Notes under the pieces: generated by a model
Told to the model about the DNA's origin: nothing
Seen by the model: the letters and a program-made list of their open reading frames with translations, nothing else
The model's database searches: none
Program-made: the position numbers and the translations under genes
NCBI GenBank assembly: GCA_028687475.1
Contig: JAQUAB010000004.1
Span: forward strand, 60,785 to 124,784
Direction of reading: 5' to 3'
Length of the DNA stretch: 64,000 nucleotides
Source: Candidatus Gracilibacteria bacterium
GTDB lineage: Bacteria; Patescibacteriota; Gracilibacteria; BD1-5; UBA2023
Shown here: positions 41,064-51,468 of the stretch, one piece after another
Layout of the letters: every line of letters starts with the position of its first letter
Position numbering within the stretch: position 1 is the first letter of the stretch

Positions 41064-41456
41064 TTAGATGTTCATGATATAAAGAACCATGCTGACGAGA
41101 CCATAAGAGAGAAATGCGACAATCATGGCAATAATATTCCATTTGATAATAGTTTTTGCCTTGCTCGCCTTCTCAGAATCACCACTAGAGAATATATAAT
41201 AATATCCCGCAATTACAAGCGATACACCAGCAATTAGCGGAACTGCGATGAGTAGGATATTGGAAATCTGACCGAGAATAAATAATATTGCACCCGTCCC
41301 TTGGAGTCCACCGCCGGCATATCCACCACCACCGATCCGCATAGGATCCATGTCCTGAGCAGAAATAGTAAAATCGGAACTCGTGAGATCATTATCTGCA
41401 AAGCTGTGTAGTACTGGGGCAAATACGGCAACAAGGAAAAAGTAGATTCGAAACAT
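41064..41456 (-). CDS. VirB2/TrbC-like pilin, copy 4
   Basis: A 130-residue protein, first gene of the operon. Signal peptide (YFFLVAVFAPVLHSFA), a Gly-rich linker (MRIGGGGYAGGGLQG), helix 1 (ILLIAVPLIAGVSLVIAGYY), loop SSGDSEKASKAKT, helix 2 (WNIIAMIVAFLSYGLVSMVL). Unlike its neighbours it contains no TGA. Confidence 0.8.
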   Translation of the reverse strand: MFRIYFFLVAVFAPVLHSFADNDLTSSDFTISAQDMDPMRIGGGGYAGGGLQGTGAILFILGQISNILLIAVPLIAGVSLVIAGYYYIFSSGDSEKASKAKTIIKWNIIAMIVAFLSYGLVSMVLYIMNI

Positions 41457-41565
41457 AATAAAAAATTTGATACAAAGTAATCATATCAGATAATACGAAA
41501 AAAGCCAAAAATTTGCAAAAAGCTGAGAATTTCATATTATACGCCCGATTTTTACTCTCATTTTT

Positions 41566-41772
41566 ATGACATACATTCTCTCTCTTCTTTCTGTGATTGT
41601 GATTCTTCTCGTGATGATGCAAGCGAAAGGTTCTGGACTTTCTATTATTCCGAATTCCAACGATTTCGGGAAGTTCGAACGCCGTGGTCCAGAAAAGATA
41701 TTACACAATATCACTATGGGCATTATTATTGCATTTATCGTGACAGCGCTTATTGCATACTTTATTGGATAA
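41566..41772 (+). CDS. secG: Protein translocase subunit SecG
   Basis: A 68-residue protein with two membrane helices (ILSLLSVIVILLVMMQ; MGIIIAFIVTALIAYFIG) and the SecG loop with GSGLSII and FERRGPEKILHN. It assists SecYE translocation. The short length is within the family range. Confidence 0.88.
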   Translation: MTYILSLLSVIVILLVMMQAKGSGLSIIPNSNDFGKFERRGPEKILHNITMGIIIAFIVTALIAYFIG

Positions 41773-41828
41773 TCATTTCCTAGATTGAGTGTATGATAGT
41801 TTCGGATCATGCGCTCATTTCTTTTTCT

Positions 41829-43973
41829 ATGACTCTGAACTATAATGAAATCCGCAAAAAAGGATTCCTTTTTGCACCCATCATTGGACTTATTTTTCTA
41901 GTACACCTTATTGGAGTGTATGTGTATGAAGGTGGGGTATCTATGTGAGTAAGCGGATGAAGTATCAATATTGGACTAGTTGGGGAAGCTCCAGCAATTC
42001 CGAATCCTATCGATTATACGAAAAATAAATACCATGATCTCATACTGAAATTTCTGTTTCGATCACTCATCACCTACGATGCCAAAAAAGGTGAATATCA
42101 AGGAGATATTGGAACATGTGACATTCGTGATCTCTCGAAAATTGTCTGCGAACTCAAAAAAAATCAATATTGGTCTGATGGAACGCCCATTCAGGTAGAA
42201 GATGTCATTGCCACATATCAGGCGTTTCGAGCCAATGCAGATACGAGCAAGATGTGAGTATTTCTGAAGAGTGTGAGTTTTGTCTCTTCCGATTCAGGAA
42301 AAATAACCATCACAGCAAAAGAAAAAAATTCACTTATTCTCGATTTTTTGATGTATCCGATTGTGCGAAGCGATATGCTCGAGCGTATAAAAACAGGCAG
42401 AATCGGACAAGAGGGATATATCACTTCTGGTTCTTATAAATTCAGTGAGAAAAAAAAGGATACGGAGCATGGATATGATCGTGTCACTATCGAACGTGAT
42501 GAGAAAAATGGAGGAGAATGATGGCTTGATAAATACCATTTTCTCTTTTTCCCTGATCTTGCATCTCTCGAACGCAGTACGGATAATCTTAGTATCATCA
42601 TTCCTCCAGTCAAGAGTGAGAAAATTCTCTTGGGACCGAGGTTTGATCCATATGTGTATGCTATGTATGAATATATCGGACTTTTTGCGAATACTGATAC
42701 ACTCTCGACAGAGATGCGACGACAACTCTATGGTAAAATTGCTGAGAGTTTCTCGGGAAAGATTGATTCCAGTGAGCGCCCTGTGCAAAATATTTTTTCT
42801 CTCCAGACAGGCACAACGAGTCCTATAAAGCTCGAGAAAAATCTCAGTGATGTGATGCGAGCACTAGGATACACGAAACCGGATACACAGATAGCAGCAC
42901 TCAATCAGCAAACAGGATTTCTCACAGGAGCAAGTATCGATTATGGAAATACCAAATATTTCACAGCGCCAACGAATAAAAAAATATATTTTTCTGAAGT
43001 TGCGACGGGTGAATTTCTCCTCTCTGGGAAAATACCAAGCACAACCAAAAATGTCTATATTAATAATTATCAACTTCGAGAATATTCAGAAGGAAGTACG
43101 AGTTTCAATTATCGGGTGAGTCTCGAGAGAAAAAATCTCATAGAAGGGAAAAATGAGTATATTCTCGAGCTCGGAGATGGAGATGGAAACAGGACAGCAC
43201 AAGATTCTTTGACGATTTATTTTTCTCGGGATAGTCAGGTTCTCAACTCCATGAAGGAAAAAGTCGATAATGAATATCTCGCGGTACTCAATAGTTCCGA
43301 TAAAGTTGCAGCAAGACAACAAGCAATAGAAACAGAAAGGACACGACTCAAGAGTCTCGATCCACGTTATTACTATAACAAAAAGGGAGAACCATTCGAG
43401 GTAAAAATTGCCTATAAAGATGATCCTCTTTCTCTCCAGACATATGCATGATATGTCAGTACTGCACTTCAGGATCTGAGTATCAAGAGTACGCTTGTTC
43501 CTCTCTCTACGAAAGATATTCAGTCCATGCTTTCTTCGGGCAAGAAGGATTATGATTTTATCATTATTCCCTTCGAAGCGAGTGGACGACTTTCTCGTAT
43601 TGGTCAAGTATTTCTCTCGAGTGAGGCAAAAAATGGAATCAACTTTGCCAAGATTGAAAGTAAAACTCTTGATTCATTATTTGCTGAATTACGAGTCGCA
43701 TCTATCAGAGAAGAAACAGAAAAAATCGAACAAAAGATTCTTGATTACATGCAATCAGAAGGATTTTTTCTTTCTTTATCGAGCCCACTTCATACACTTT
43801 ATATCGATAAGAATCTCAAAGGAGTAAAATATATTGATACATTTCAAGATATTTCAACACTGCATACGGTACTCGCCACTGCGAGCATCAAGGATACGTA
43901 TCTGATCCAGACAGAAGGGAAGTCAATCTCCAACTTCATAGTATGGGTTTTTCATAAAGCATTTTCGAACTAA
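41829..43973 (+). CDS. OppA-like extracytoplasmic peptide-binding protein
   Basis: A 714-residue protein with an N-terminal membrane anchor (APIIGLIFLVHLIGVYVY). The solute-binding family 5 fold is shown by LKFLFRSLITYDAKKGEYQG, VCELKKNQYWSDGTPIQVED and IATYQAF. An additional beta-sandwich-like insertion lies around residues 370-440 (FTAPTNKKIYFSEV, LREYSEGSTSFNYRVSL). Such proteins deliver peptides to an ABC importer, but no permease or ATPase genes are adjacent. At least six glycines are TGA. A long coiled-coil-like segment (SSDKVAARQQAIETERTRL) interrupts the second lobe. Confidence 0.78.
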
Positions 43974-44003
43974 GTTAGCTTCTTTCTCACATTATCATCT
44001 CTT

Positions 44004-44990
44004 ATGAAAGAATCTATAGTGCTCTCTGCATGGGAACTCATCACCAAATTCCATTCTCTCAAGAAACTCAATTTCCTTCCGTCTTTGATCGGAATGCTCT
44101 GGCTTTTTCTTATTCTTGTATATCAAGCTGTTTTTACCTACGTTATTGTTTTTCACAAGAAAGATCAGTTCTTTGAAGCACTCATCCAATTTGTTCATAA
44201 TGATTATTTTACCGAAGTAGTCGTGACCATTGCAGTCGTTTTTGTCCTCTATATGTTCCTCGCACCGCTCACAGAATGAGGAATCGTCGAGATGATTCAT
44301 TCCTATAGAAAAAGTGACGGGAAGAAGTTTCATCGTACATTTCAGGGAATTTTTGATGGATTTCAACACTTTCTCCCACTCTTTGAGGCACACAATGTTG
44401 TCACTATATTTCGTCCGCTTGCGATTATCACGTTTTATATTTTTCTTCTTCGTATCTTCGGGAAAGAGTATTTTACCCCCATTTCTTGGGTAATGCTCAT
44501 ATATCTCATATTTTCGTTTTTCTTGAATATGTGTTTTTCGTATACGAAATATTTTATTATTTTCGAAGGAAAAGGAACGATTGCGGCGCTTTCTGCATCT
44601 ACCGGAATGGCAGTTCGAAATATTGGTATCACGCTCCAGCTCTACTATACGATGATTCTTCTGTATTTGAGAACAATTTTTGTGTGAATTTTCTTTCTCG
44701 TATTTCCATTTATCGCTTCAGCGATTATTGCGTTCTTCACGATTATGAGTCTGAAGCTTATTTTTCTCTCGATATTTGGCATCATCAGTCTCATATTTTT
44801 CATCGTCATTGTCCATCTGAATTCGACGCTCGAAATCTTCATCGAAGCAACTTGGTACGAAGCGTATATGCTCTGCAAAAAGGAAGATGAAGAAAATGGC
44901 CATGGTCATCATGATTCACATGGAGGACATGATGAACACGCTTCGCATTATTCACACGATACCCCCCACGATAACCATGGGCACCACTAA
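44004..44990 (+). CDS. Polytopic membrane protein with His-rich C-terminal tail
   Basis: A 328-residue protein with about six helices and a cytoplasmic or exposed tail of Gly/His/Asp residues (GHGHHDSHGGHDEHASHY and following), a probable metal-binding region. Three TGA codons join segments that look separate under the standard code. The membrane part shows no family I recognise; it has the long-helix layout of DUF975/stage II sporulation-type membrane proteins. It is 30 bp after the binding-protein gene. Confidence 0.75.
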
Positions 44991-45002
44991 AGAACGATAA
45001 GA

Positions 45003-45079
45003 TATAAGTTATAAACTATAAGATTTCTCTCATCTCTCATCTCTCATCTCTCATCTCTCATCTCTCATCTCTCATCTCT
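45003..45079. repeat. Heptad tandem repeats before the SufU-like gene
   Basis: Seven exact copies of CATCTCT (45031-45079) are preceded by imperfect heptads such as TATAAGT, TATAAAC and TATAAGA. The tract ends 4 bp before the start codon of the next gene, in the position where a ribosome-binding site would be. Confidence 0.9.
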
Positions 45080-45083
45080 CATA

Positions 45084-45485
45084 ATGTCTTCTCAGGATCT
45101 CATCATCGAATACTCTCAAAACCCTCCCAATAAATGAATTCTCGAAAATGCGACAATTCGCTATAGGGAACATAACCGCGTCTGTGCTGATGTTGTCGAG
45201 GTATTTCTCGTCATCGAGGATGGCGAACTTCGACAGTTCATGTTCGATGGATATATGTCGATCGTCGCCACTGCCTGCGTCGCCATCACGGGCGAAATAC
45301 TCGAATGATGGAAACTCGACGATATCCTCACACTGGGTGAATCCTTCGTCCATGAGAACATCGGAACTGATATATCGCCACGCCGTCGATATGCTTCTCT
45401 TATAGGAATCCTCGCCATAAAAAATGCTATTCATGAATTCTTGCAAGATGGGAAAGTGGAGGATTTTAGTGATATAGTTGTATAG
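45084..45485 (+). CDS. SufU/IscU-like Fe-S scaffold protein with lost cysteines
   Basis: A 133-residue protein of the SufU fold: NRVCADVVEVFLVIEDGELR matches the first metal-binding strand with its cysteine. At the second site, where SufU has GC-x-IS, this protein has GYMSIVATAC, and at the third, where CATL is usual, it has RRRYASL. Two of three scaffold cysteines are therefore replaced (a nearby Cys in ATAC could substitute for one). It may be a sulfur-transfer partner for SufS rather than a scaffold. Two glycines are TGA. sufS lies nearby, convergent, beyond a tRNA. Confidence 0.72.
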
Positions 45486-45486
45486 A

Positions 45487-45513
45487 AAAAAGCCTGCACG
45501 AATGTAGGCTTTT
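45487..45513 (+). terminator. Intrinsic terminator
   Basis: AAAAGCCTGCA-CGAA-TGTAGGCTTTT hairpin directly after the SufU-like gene stop. Confidence 0.75.
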
Positions 45514-45521
45514 GAATTGGG

Positions 45522-45692
45522 CTTCCCCGGATGGATTCGAACCACCGACCCTAGCAAAGCCATTTCCGTTATCCACTCTATTGGCTGGACGTTTTCCGTT
45601 ACGGAACAAGACTTTCTCATCCGACTTGTCACCACCCGAGTTTCAGGATGATGCAAGAGAATACTAGTGCTCTACCACTGAGCTACGGGGAA
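45522..45692 (-). tRNA. tRNA-Arg (anticodon UCU) interrupted by a 100-nt intron
   Basis: Exons form a full cloverleaf: acceptor TTCCCCG/CGGGGAA, D-arm GCTC/GAGC, anticodon stem CTAGT/GCTAG, T-arm GGTGG-TTCGAAT-CCATC, G73, no exact encoded CCA. The anticodon loop is split; removal of about 100 nt (near 45560-45659, boundary ambiguous by 1-2 nt) gives ATTCTTT, anticodon UCU whichever boundary is used. The insert ends in GG and contains GCCAATAG near its 3' end, a sequence also near the 3' end of cyanobacterial tRNA-Leu group I introns, but it is half the size of known minimal group I introns. Confidence 0.8.
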
Positions 45693-45853
45693 TGTCTCCT
45701 ATCGTACACGCTGACAGAATGACGAATGGAATATATACATATCACTTGATAAGTCAAACATATATTGAATTATAATATTCTATATATAAATATCCATTCA
45801 TACATATAGTGAAGATTTTTTATTACATATGGTATACCCGAACATTTTCGAAT

Positions 45854-47068
45854 TTAGCTGACGATATCAGATAGAGTTCCGATAAACTTATCCACATCCT
45901 CTCTCGTATTGTAGATATAGAAACTCGCACGCAAACTTGCAGGAATCCCCATAGTCTGATGGAATGGCTCGGTACAGTGATGTCCAGAACGGACACAGAT
46001 ATTCGCGTCTGCAAGCATCTCTGCGACATCATTCGGATGATGGTTCGCGAAAGTGAAAGAGAATACTCCGAGACGATTGATTGACTCATGCGAGCCAAGA
46101 AGCTTCACAGAAGATGGAAGTTTTTTCACTTGCTCGAGCATATATTCTGTGAGTTCTTGCTCGTATTTCTCAACCACTTCGAATCCACCAATACTGTCGA
46201 TATATTCAATCGCTGCAAGAAGAGAAACCGCGCCAGCAATATGGGGAGTTCCTGGTTCATGACGGAATGGGAGTCCTGCTGGCTCATATCATTCGAGTGT
46301 GACACTATTGATGGCGCCACCGCCACAGAATGCGGGATTCATCACTTTCAGAAGTTCTTTTCGTCCGTAGAAAAATCCGATACCCGTATCAGACATCACT
46401 TTGTGTCCTGTTCCTACGAAGAAATCGATTCCATATTTCTTCACATCGGTCTCCATATGAGGAAATCGTTGTGAACCATCGAGGATAAAGAATCATTGAT
46501 TTTGAATTTTGAATTTTGAATTTTGAATTATCTCCTGTACCTTATCCAAATCCAACACCTCTCCTGTCACATTCGAAGCGCCCGTGAGAGAAACAACTTT
46601 CGCATGAGGGATTTTCGATGCAAGATCTCCATAATCAATCGTTCCATCAGCATGGAGATTCACCCATTCGATAATGATTCCATATTCTTCTGCGAGAATC
46701 TGCCAAGGCACCACATTCGCATGATGTTCTACTTTCGAAAGAAGTACAACATCACCTTTCTGGAGCATTCCTGATTTCACGAGCCCTCGAGAGAGAAGAT
46801 TGAAAGCATACGTCGCATTGTACGTGAAAACAATCTCAGCATCAGAGTCGGCATGAAGTTTCTTTGCAACCGCTTTTTTCGCACGCTCATAGAGAAGCGA
46901 GCTCTCCATAGAGAGATCATAGGCTCCACGATGGATGTTCGCATAATTCGTCGAAAAATATGTCGAAAGAACATCAATCACCTTTGCGGGTTTCTGAGCA
47001 CTCGAAGCAGAATCGAGAAAAACGAGATCAGGATGTGTCTGGAAAATCGGAAAATCAGAACGAAACAT
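45854..47068 (-). CDS. sufS: Cysteine desulfurase SufS
   Basis: A 404-residue PLP enzyme. N-terminal FLDSASSAQKP, GAYDLSMESS, SKVEHHANVVPW, the PLP lysine in GTGHKVMSDTG and the catalytic cysteine in VRSGHHCTEPFH all match group II desulfurases. It supplies persulfide sulfur for Fe-S clusters and tRNA thiolation. A 7-bp repeat tract (46500-46527) inside the gene encodes an extra NSKFKIQNQ segment before the conserved FILDGSQRFPHM. Three TGA glycines. Confidence 0.93.
46500..46527. repeat. Heptad tandem repeat inside sufS
   Basis: TTTTGAA is repeated four times within the sufS coding sequence; the encoded residues look like an insertion relative to the family. Confidence 0.85.
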
Positions 47069-47085
47069 AGAAGAAAATATAAAGT

Positions 47086-48504
47086 TTAGAATCCCCAGAA
47101 AACACTTCCAGAACTGGTCGAAAGTGAATCGATGGATATGAGATATGCTCTTGCTTCTTCTATGATCGTAGGCCATTCTTCGAATTCTAAGAGGGATTCG
47201 AATATTTTTTTTGCATCATCGTATTTTTTTGCATCGAATAGGAGAATTCCTTTTTGGAGGAGAAAATTCGGGTTTTCTGAGGCTTTTTCTGGATCAGAAT
47301 TCTCTAGAACCATCTGGGCTGCATCATGATCTCCTACGAGTCGGAGTGACTCGATATAGAGTGGTGTGAGCATGGATGAATTTTTGAATTTCTTCAGTCC
47401 ATCCTCCGACCATGTTCGTGCACGTGTCAGATCTCATTCGGACAGAGCGAGCGACACACTCACTGCATAATCATCTTCTTTCACATCTTCTTCCTGAAGG
47501 AGATAGTTCATGACACGCATCAGAGCAGTCGTATCACCGAGAAGAGAATAGTTATATGCCAGTCGACGCTCGAGATCTGTTTTTGGTGTATATCCACCGA
47601 GGATCGCATTATTGAGAGAAAGATTCGATGCAACTATATCTCCCAGTTGACCATATACTTCGCCTATTCGTACGACAGATTCGAGATCTTGCGGATTCTT
47701 TTCGAGATAAGCCAGCAGTGTTTTTTTCGCATCCTGATACTTCCCGAGCTCATACTGAGAAAATCCAAGAATCTTCATCGCCTCCATATAATCAGGACGC
47801 ACACTGAGAATCTCATCAGCAATGCGAGAACTCGCGCCATACATTCCTTGTTCATAGAGTTTCGCGGCGAGGGTGAGATTGCGATATTGGAAATCCGGAC
47901 TGATTATTGTTGCTCCAGAAATCGTAGTCTGGAGATCGTGCAATGCTGAAGAACTACCACTATATTCATTGATCGTCACAACACAGTTATGAATTCCTGT
48001 ATAACACACATCTATGACTCGATAATATTCTTGTGTTCCTGTTCCCATCGAAAATCTCACAACTTCTCCGACTCGGTCCATCTGAGACTCATCGAAGAAA
48101 AGCGATTGGAACATTTCTTTTTGTTCATCGGATGAGAGTTCAGCAATCGGAACTTGAACATAGTTTTCATACGCTGCTTTCCAGTTTTTCTCGAGGAAAT
48201 ACACATGTGCAATCTTTTTTCTCACTACTTGATCTTTTGGGAGTTTTTCTGCAACCTGAAGATAATATGCGAGGGCTTCATCAGGATTATTTCTCAGTGA
48301 ATAGTAGTCTCATTTCCGGATACCGGATATATAGCTTTTTCGTTTCTTGGCGAGCTCAACTCGTGTATCAGGATCGAGGGATTCCTGGTAGGATTGGATA
48401 ACTTTTTCTCATGAAGTGGTCGAAATATCTGTATTTCCATTTTCTGAAAAAATACATCATGAAAGAAACAAGACAGATATGCAAAAAATGAAGGCACGAA
48501 TCAT
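47086..48504 (-). CDS. TPR-repeat lipoprotein
   Basis: A 472-residue protein with a lipoprotein signal (FIFCISVLFLSGC; the lipobox glycine is TGA) and about eight TPR-like helical pairs (ALAYYLQVAEKLPKDQVVRK, EAMKILGFSQYELGKYQDAK, FLLQKGILLFDAKKYDDAKK). TPR lipoproteins act as scaffolds for envelope complexes such as pilus assembly. A Ser/Thr-rich beta section around residues 135-190 interrupts the repeats. Its stop lies 18 bp before the sufS start, so the two may share a transcript. Confidence 0.82.
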
Positions 48505-48607
48505 GTGTCTGATGATATCAAAAAGCTCTAAAAGCCCAAGAGAATTTCGGAGAAAAGATTGTCAATAGAGGCAATTGTCGTATACTTCGCCAAAATAAAT
48601 TTTTATC

Positions 48608-49771
48608 ATGTCTCTTTTCGATCTCAAATCCTATCACTACGAGCTACCATCTGAACTCATCGCTCAGGAAGCAACGCATCCACATCATGACGCTCGACTT
48701 ATTGTAGTCGATAAAAAATCAGGAAATATCGAACATGAATGAATATTTTTGGATTTGGCGAAGATTCTCGAAAATGATCGCGTTCTTTTTTTCAATAATT
48801 CACGCGTCCTTCCTGCTCGAATTCCTCTCAATAATAGGGAAATATTGCGACCAGATGGAACTTCAGGAACTATCACGGATGGAGAAATTCTTTTCTGTCA
48901 GAAACTTCCTGGAGACACGTTCGAAGCGCTCGTTCGACCTGGAGCGAAATTTCGCATTTGAACCCGTATCCTTTTTCCAGAGTGAGAAATCGAAGTTGTC
49001 GCTGTCTCTGAATCGGGGAGAATATTGCGAGCTCATGGAGTCTCTATCGAGTATCTGATGGAGAAATATGGTGAACTGCCATTGCCTCCGTATATCGAAT
49101 ATACAAAAGAAAAAGAGAAAGACTACCAAACGAGTTTCGCTGACAAGAATGGTTCTGTCGCGGCACCAACCGCATCGTTGCATTTCACTCAGGAATTGCT
49201 CGAGAAAATTCATATTCCCAAAGAGTATGTGACGCTCCATGTCGGTCTTGGGACATTCAAGGGAATTGATGTCGAAGATATTCGTGAATATCAGATTCAT
49301 CAGGAAACAATCGAGATTGAACTCGTACTTTTCGAGAAAATCGCATCCTATAAGAAACAAGGTAGAAAACTCATTGCCGTCGGAACAACGGTCTGTCGGA
49401 CACTGGAATCGCTTCCTTCTCTCTGGCAATCTCTGGATCTCGAAGCAAAAGAAATTTTCGATACTGAGACTACTCAATACTGGGATACTCTTTCTTCATC
49501 TATTCCATCAAACCATTGGATTGATTCGATTATCTTGAATCTTGAATCTTGAATCTTGAATTTCTCAACTTCTATCTATATTACTCCTGGTTATCAATTC
49601 CAGGTGGTTGATGAACTCATCACGAATTTCCATCTTCCAGAATCATCACTTCTCGTTCTTGTCAGTGCTTTTGCAGGAAAAGAAAACAGAGAAAAACTCT
49701 ATCGGCATGCAATCCACGAAAAATACCGATTTTTTAGTTTCGGGGATGGCATATATATACGATGAAAATAA
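48608..49771 (+). CDS. queA: tRNA preQ1(34) S-adenosylmethionine ribosyltransferase
   Basis: A 387-residue QueA with [18 protein letters not shown] at the N-terminus, [47 protein letters not shown] and [18 protein letters not shown]. It builds the epoxyqueuosine precursor on tRNA wobble G34. A heptad repeat tract inserts about 12 residues (LNLESGILNF) ahead of the conserved YITPGYQF. Five TGA glycines, including the penultimate residue; the true stop is TAA at 49769-49771. Confidence 0.93.
49534..49561. repeat. Heptad tandem repeat inside queA
   Basis: CTTGAAT is repeated four times in the queA coding sequence; a TGA inside it is read as glycine. Confidence 0.85.
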
Positions 49772-49847
49772 AAAAAGAGCAAGACACTTTTCTTGCTCAG
49801 TATAGAGGTTTCGATATAATTCCGATCATAATATTTTATTTACTTTC

Positions 49848-50495
49848 ATGTTTATGAAAACTCTCCTTATTGGACTTTCTTGTCTTTTTGTACTCGCTTC
49901 GTGTACTATTGGTTCAACAACTCTCGGGACATCTTCATGAACGCCCGTGAATGCTCAGTATAAAACTGATCTCGATACTGCTTCACACAAAATCAAAGAT
50001 ACACAAGAATTCGCTGATTGTATGGCACCGTCTGTCAATATGTGTGTCAATAGTGTTGGTATGCAACTGGCACAAACAGCAAAATCAGTAGAGTTCTGTT
50101 CGGAACTCAGTACGGCGGATCAGCAAGAGGGATGTCGCTTTGCGATAGTTATGTCTCTTGCCAATGAGAAAAATGATCCAGCAGTATGTGATACACTTTC
50201 AGGAAATTATAAGGAACAGTGTGTCGAATCTGTCTACCGATCTCAGGCAATCAATACCAAGGATATTTCTCTCTGTGAGAAAATCGGTGTAACAGCAAGC
50301 GGTGAAGTGAATTCTGGAGATATGATGATGCCAGGCATGATGTCGAATAAAAAAGATGAATGCGTGCTCAGTGTATTGATGTCAGATCAAGCAACAACTA
50401 TAGCGGATTGTCAGAAAATCCAAGATGCTCCTCTTCAAGATATGTGTAAATCCAATCTTCAGAGTCGCGAAATGATGATGAATCTTCCACAGTAA
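49848..50495 (+). CDS. Cysteine-rich lipoprotein, unknown function
   Basis: A 215-residue protein with lipobox LASC at residues 16-19. The mature part has about eight regularly spaced cysteines in helical repeats (EFADCMAPSVNMCVNSVGMQ, EFCSELSTADQQEGC, AVCDTLSGNYKEQCVESVY, DCQKIQDAPLQDMCKS), suggesting disulfide-linked helical hairpins. Start ATG at 49848; an ATG two codons later is also possible. No family recognised. Confidence 0.75.
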
Positions 50496-50530
50496 ATATT
50501 TGTTTTATCTTTGGTCTACTTCTTGTAAAT

Positions 50531-51415
50531 ATGCAAAAAATTCGTAAATGTATTATTCCAGCAGCGGGTTTCTGAACCCGCTTTCTTCCTGCGACCAAAG
50601 CTCAACCAAAAGAAATGCTCCCAATCGTTGATAAACCAGTGATTCAATATCTCGTCGAAGAAGCAGTTTCTGCTGGTATCACTGACATTATCATCGTGAC
50701 AGGACGTGGAAAACGTTCGATCGAGGATCATTTCGACATGTCATTCGAACTCGAAAAGACACTGGTCGAGAAAGGAAAAGTAAAGGAACTCGCGGAAGTA
50801 GAAAAAATCTCAAATCTTGCCAGAATTGCCTATGTCCGACAACCTGTTCCTCGTGGCGATGGTGATGCACTTCTCCGTGCTCGTGCGCTTGTTGGCAACG
50901 AACCGTGTCTTGTGCTTTTTGGTGATGACCTTATCCGTGGAGAAAAATCAGGAGCCGAACAGCTCATCGAAGCATTCGAACGCAAAAATGCACCCATCAT
51001 AGCACTCGAAAAAGTCGCAGATAAACGTGTCAGTTCCTATGGAATTGTCGAAGCAAAGTACAGTGATGGACTCATTCATCAAGTGTCGAAATTTCTCGAA
51101 AAACCAAAACCCGAAGAAACAACATCACGACTCGGAGTTATCGGAAAGTATGTCATCACACCTGAAGTTTTCGACTACCTGCAAAATAACAGCGAAGGAG
51201 CAAGCAAAGACGGAGAAATCCGTCTCGCCGATGCTTTCGCCCGCATGGTAAAGGATCGAGACATTTATGGACTCGAGATGGAATGAGATCGCTATGATAC
51301 TGGAGACAAGTTCGGATTCCTGAAGGCAACGATCGACTATGCTCTTGCTCGCGAAGATCTCGGTCCTCAGATTATGGAATTCCTCAAGAAAAGAATAAAG
51401 ACTTCTGAAGAATAA
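50531..51415 (+). CDS. galU: UTP-glucose-1-phosphate uridylyltransferase
   Basis: A 294-residue nucleotidyltransferase. IIPAAGFGTRFLPATKAQPK contains the nucleotide-binding loop, in which the G of GTR is a TGA codon; other motifs are PIVDKPVIQYLVEEA, LVLFGDDLI, ALEKV, and EGDRYDTGDKFGFLKA. It makes UDP-glucose for surface glycans, matching the glycan genes elsewhere in the window. It is followed by a strong terminator. Confidence 0.95.
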
Positions 51416-51424
51416 AAGAATTCT

Positions 51425-51455
51425 AAATCCTGTCCTCATTTGTGACAGGATTTTT
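51425..51455 (+). terminator. Intrinsic terminator after galU
   Basis: AAATCCTGTC and GACAGGATTTTT arms form a hairpin with a U-tract. Confidence 0.85.
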
Positions 51456-51468
51456 CTATCTCAAGACT

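Noticed and set aside
45031..45079. Possible CRISPR array
   Set aside because: The units are 7 bp with no spacers, and no cas genes are present in the window.
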